Assembly (NCBI GenBank): GCA_028723145.1
Contig: JAQYFM010000068.1
Location: forward strand, 1-5,645
Reading direction: 5' to 3'
Source: Spirochaetales bacterium
GTDB lineage: Bacteria > Spirochaetota > Spirochaetia > Sphaerochaetales > Sphaerochaetaceae
Length of the DNA: 5,645 nucleotides
The notes beneath the pieces were generated by a model, which saw nothing but the letters and a program-made list of their open reading frames with translations, ran no database searches and had not been told where the DNA came from. The first letter of the stretch is position 1. The number at the start of each line of letters is the position of its first letter. This document shows positions 5,127-5,645 of this stretch, piece by piece. A program made the position numbers and the translations under genes.

Positions 5127-5645
5127 AATTTATCTCCTCTGTAATCCTTTCTCTCATTACATCCAAAGGGGTAAGTCCTCTTAGATTCTTATCTTCCAAT
5201 AAAGATAAAGGTAAAACACGCAAGGCGCATTGGATATCAAAAAACTCTTTTTTTCTAGCCATAATATGAAGAACATTATTACCACTATTGTTCGTAGCGG
5301 TTGGATCTGCTCCGAGTGTAATCAAGTCTTCAATCACATCCGGATTAACTGAGGCTGCAATAAGAAGAGCTGTGTCTCCATATTTATCTTTTATCTCTAA
5401 GTCTGATTTTTCGCTTATTAATAAACCATAATCAGAAGAAGGGAAATTTTCGTTTCCCATAGCGAGCATAAGAGGGGTCTGTCCATTATCATCCTGTTTT
5501 TTTGAATATGAAGGATGATTTATTCTGGACAGTATTTTTATGTCTACTTCTTCAAACCTTACATAATCAGAAAAGGCTTTATATCCCGTTTCTGTTCCAG
5601 GAGTAAGTTGACCTAGGCTTAGAATTTTTTCCAGCATCTTGATGT
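5116..5645 (-). CDS. Ankyrin-repeat protein, probably 5' partial
   Basis: The leftward frame is open to the window edge. ATG 5637 gives 173 residues, but the 8 bases before it (ACATCAAG) show no ribosome binding site and remain in frame, so the protein probably begins outside the window. Ankyrin repeats are clear. DDNGQTPLMLAM starts one near residue 49, DKYGDTALLIAASVNPDVI...LITLGADPTATN forms a full repeat (84-116), NNSGNNVLHIMAR another (116-128 onward), and NLRGLTPLDVMRERI a capping half-repeat (151-165). Residues 1-48 may hold an eroded earlier repeat. Ankyrin arrays bind partner proteins. No catalytic motif or membrane segment is seen in the visible part. TAA at 5116 overlaps the start of the FtsK-like gene, so the two are cotranscribed and may act together. 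Confidence 0.75.
   Translation of the reverse strand, partial: IKMLEKILSLGQLTPGTETGYKAFSDYVRFEEVDIKILSRINHPSYSKKQDDNGQTPLMLAMGNENFPSSDYGLLISEKSDLEIKDKYGDTALLIAASVNPDVIEDLITLGADPTATNNSGNNVLHIMARKKEFFDIQCALRVLPLSLLEDKNLRGLTPLDVMRERITEEINYAL

Overview
The window looks like accessory DNA from a host-associated anaerobic bacterium. It holds three intact-looking gene blocks separated by about 2.5 kb of decayed mobile DNA. A BspA-type leucine-rich lipoprotein and ankyrin-repeat genes would fit a gut or oral spirochaete such as a Treponema or Sphaerochaeta relative. No ribosomal or housekeeping gene supports that guess, so confidence in the taxon is low. TGA ends several of the frames, so the standard bacterial code is assumed.

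Region by region. (1) Positions 2-1975, plus strand: the 3' 657 codons of a large protein whose start lies outside the window. Its last ~300 residues follow the order of elements in the cytolysin core of Vibrio cholerae cytolysin and the leukocidin family, so it is probably a secreted beta-barrel pore-forming protein, and it stops where the lectin domains of that cytolysin would begin. A hairpin terminator follows at 1985-2021. (2) Positions 2110-2375: the left end of an IS256-family element, with a terminal-repeat-like sequence, a ribosome binding site and the first ~60 transposase residues, then a break. (3) Positions 2376-3412: an intergenic stretch with two odd-centred palindromes, then a complete LRR_5 (BspA-like) lipoprotein gene with its own ribosome binding site. 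(4) Positions 3413-4208: more GC-rich phage DNA, mainly a distal-tail (Dit) gene inactivated by a frameshift and a nonsense codon, followed by the truncated start of a probable next tail gene. (5) Positions 4142-4564, minus strand: the C-terminal part of an IS256-family transposase with an internal stop, abutting the broken tail gene. (6) Positions 4611-5645, minus strand: a two-gene operon of an ankyrin-repeat protein (probably 5' partial) followed, with an 11-bp overlap, by a small FtsK/SpoIIIE-like motor-domain protein whose Walker A lysine motif is missing.

How the parts relate. The pore-forming protein and the LRR lipoprotein are plausible surface or secreted factors, but each appears to have its own transcription signals. 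The middle is an insertion hot spot in which IS256-type fragments and a prophage tail module have been broken and joined. Only the ankyrin/FtsK-like pair shows clear coupling. No CRISPR array, tRNA or rRNA was seen.
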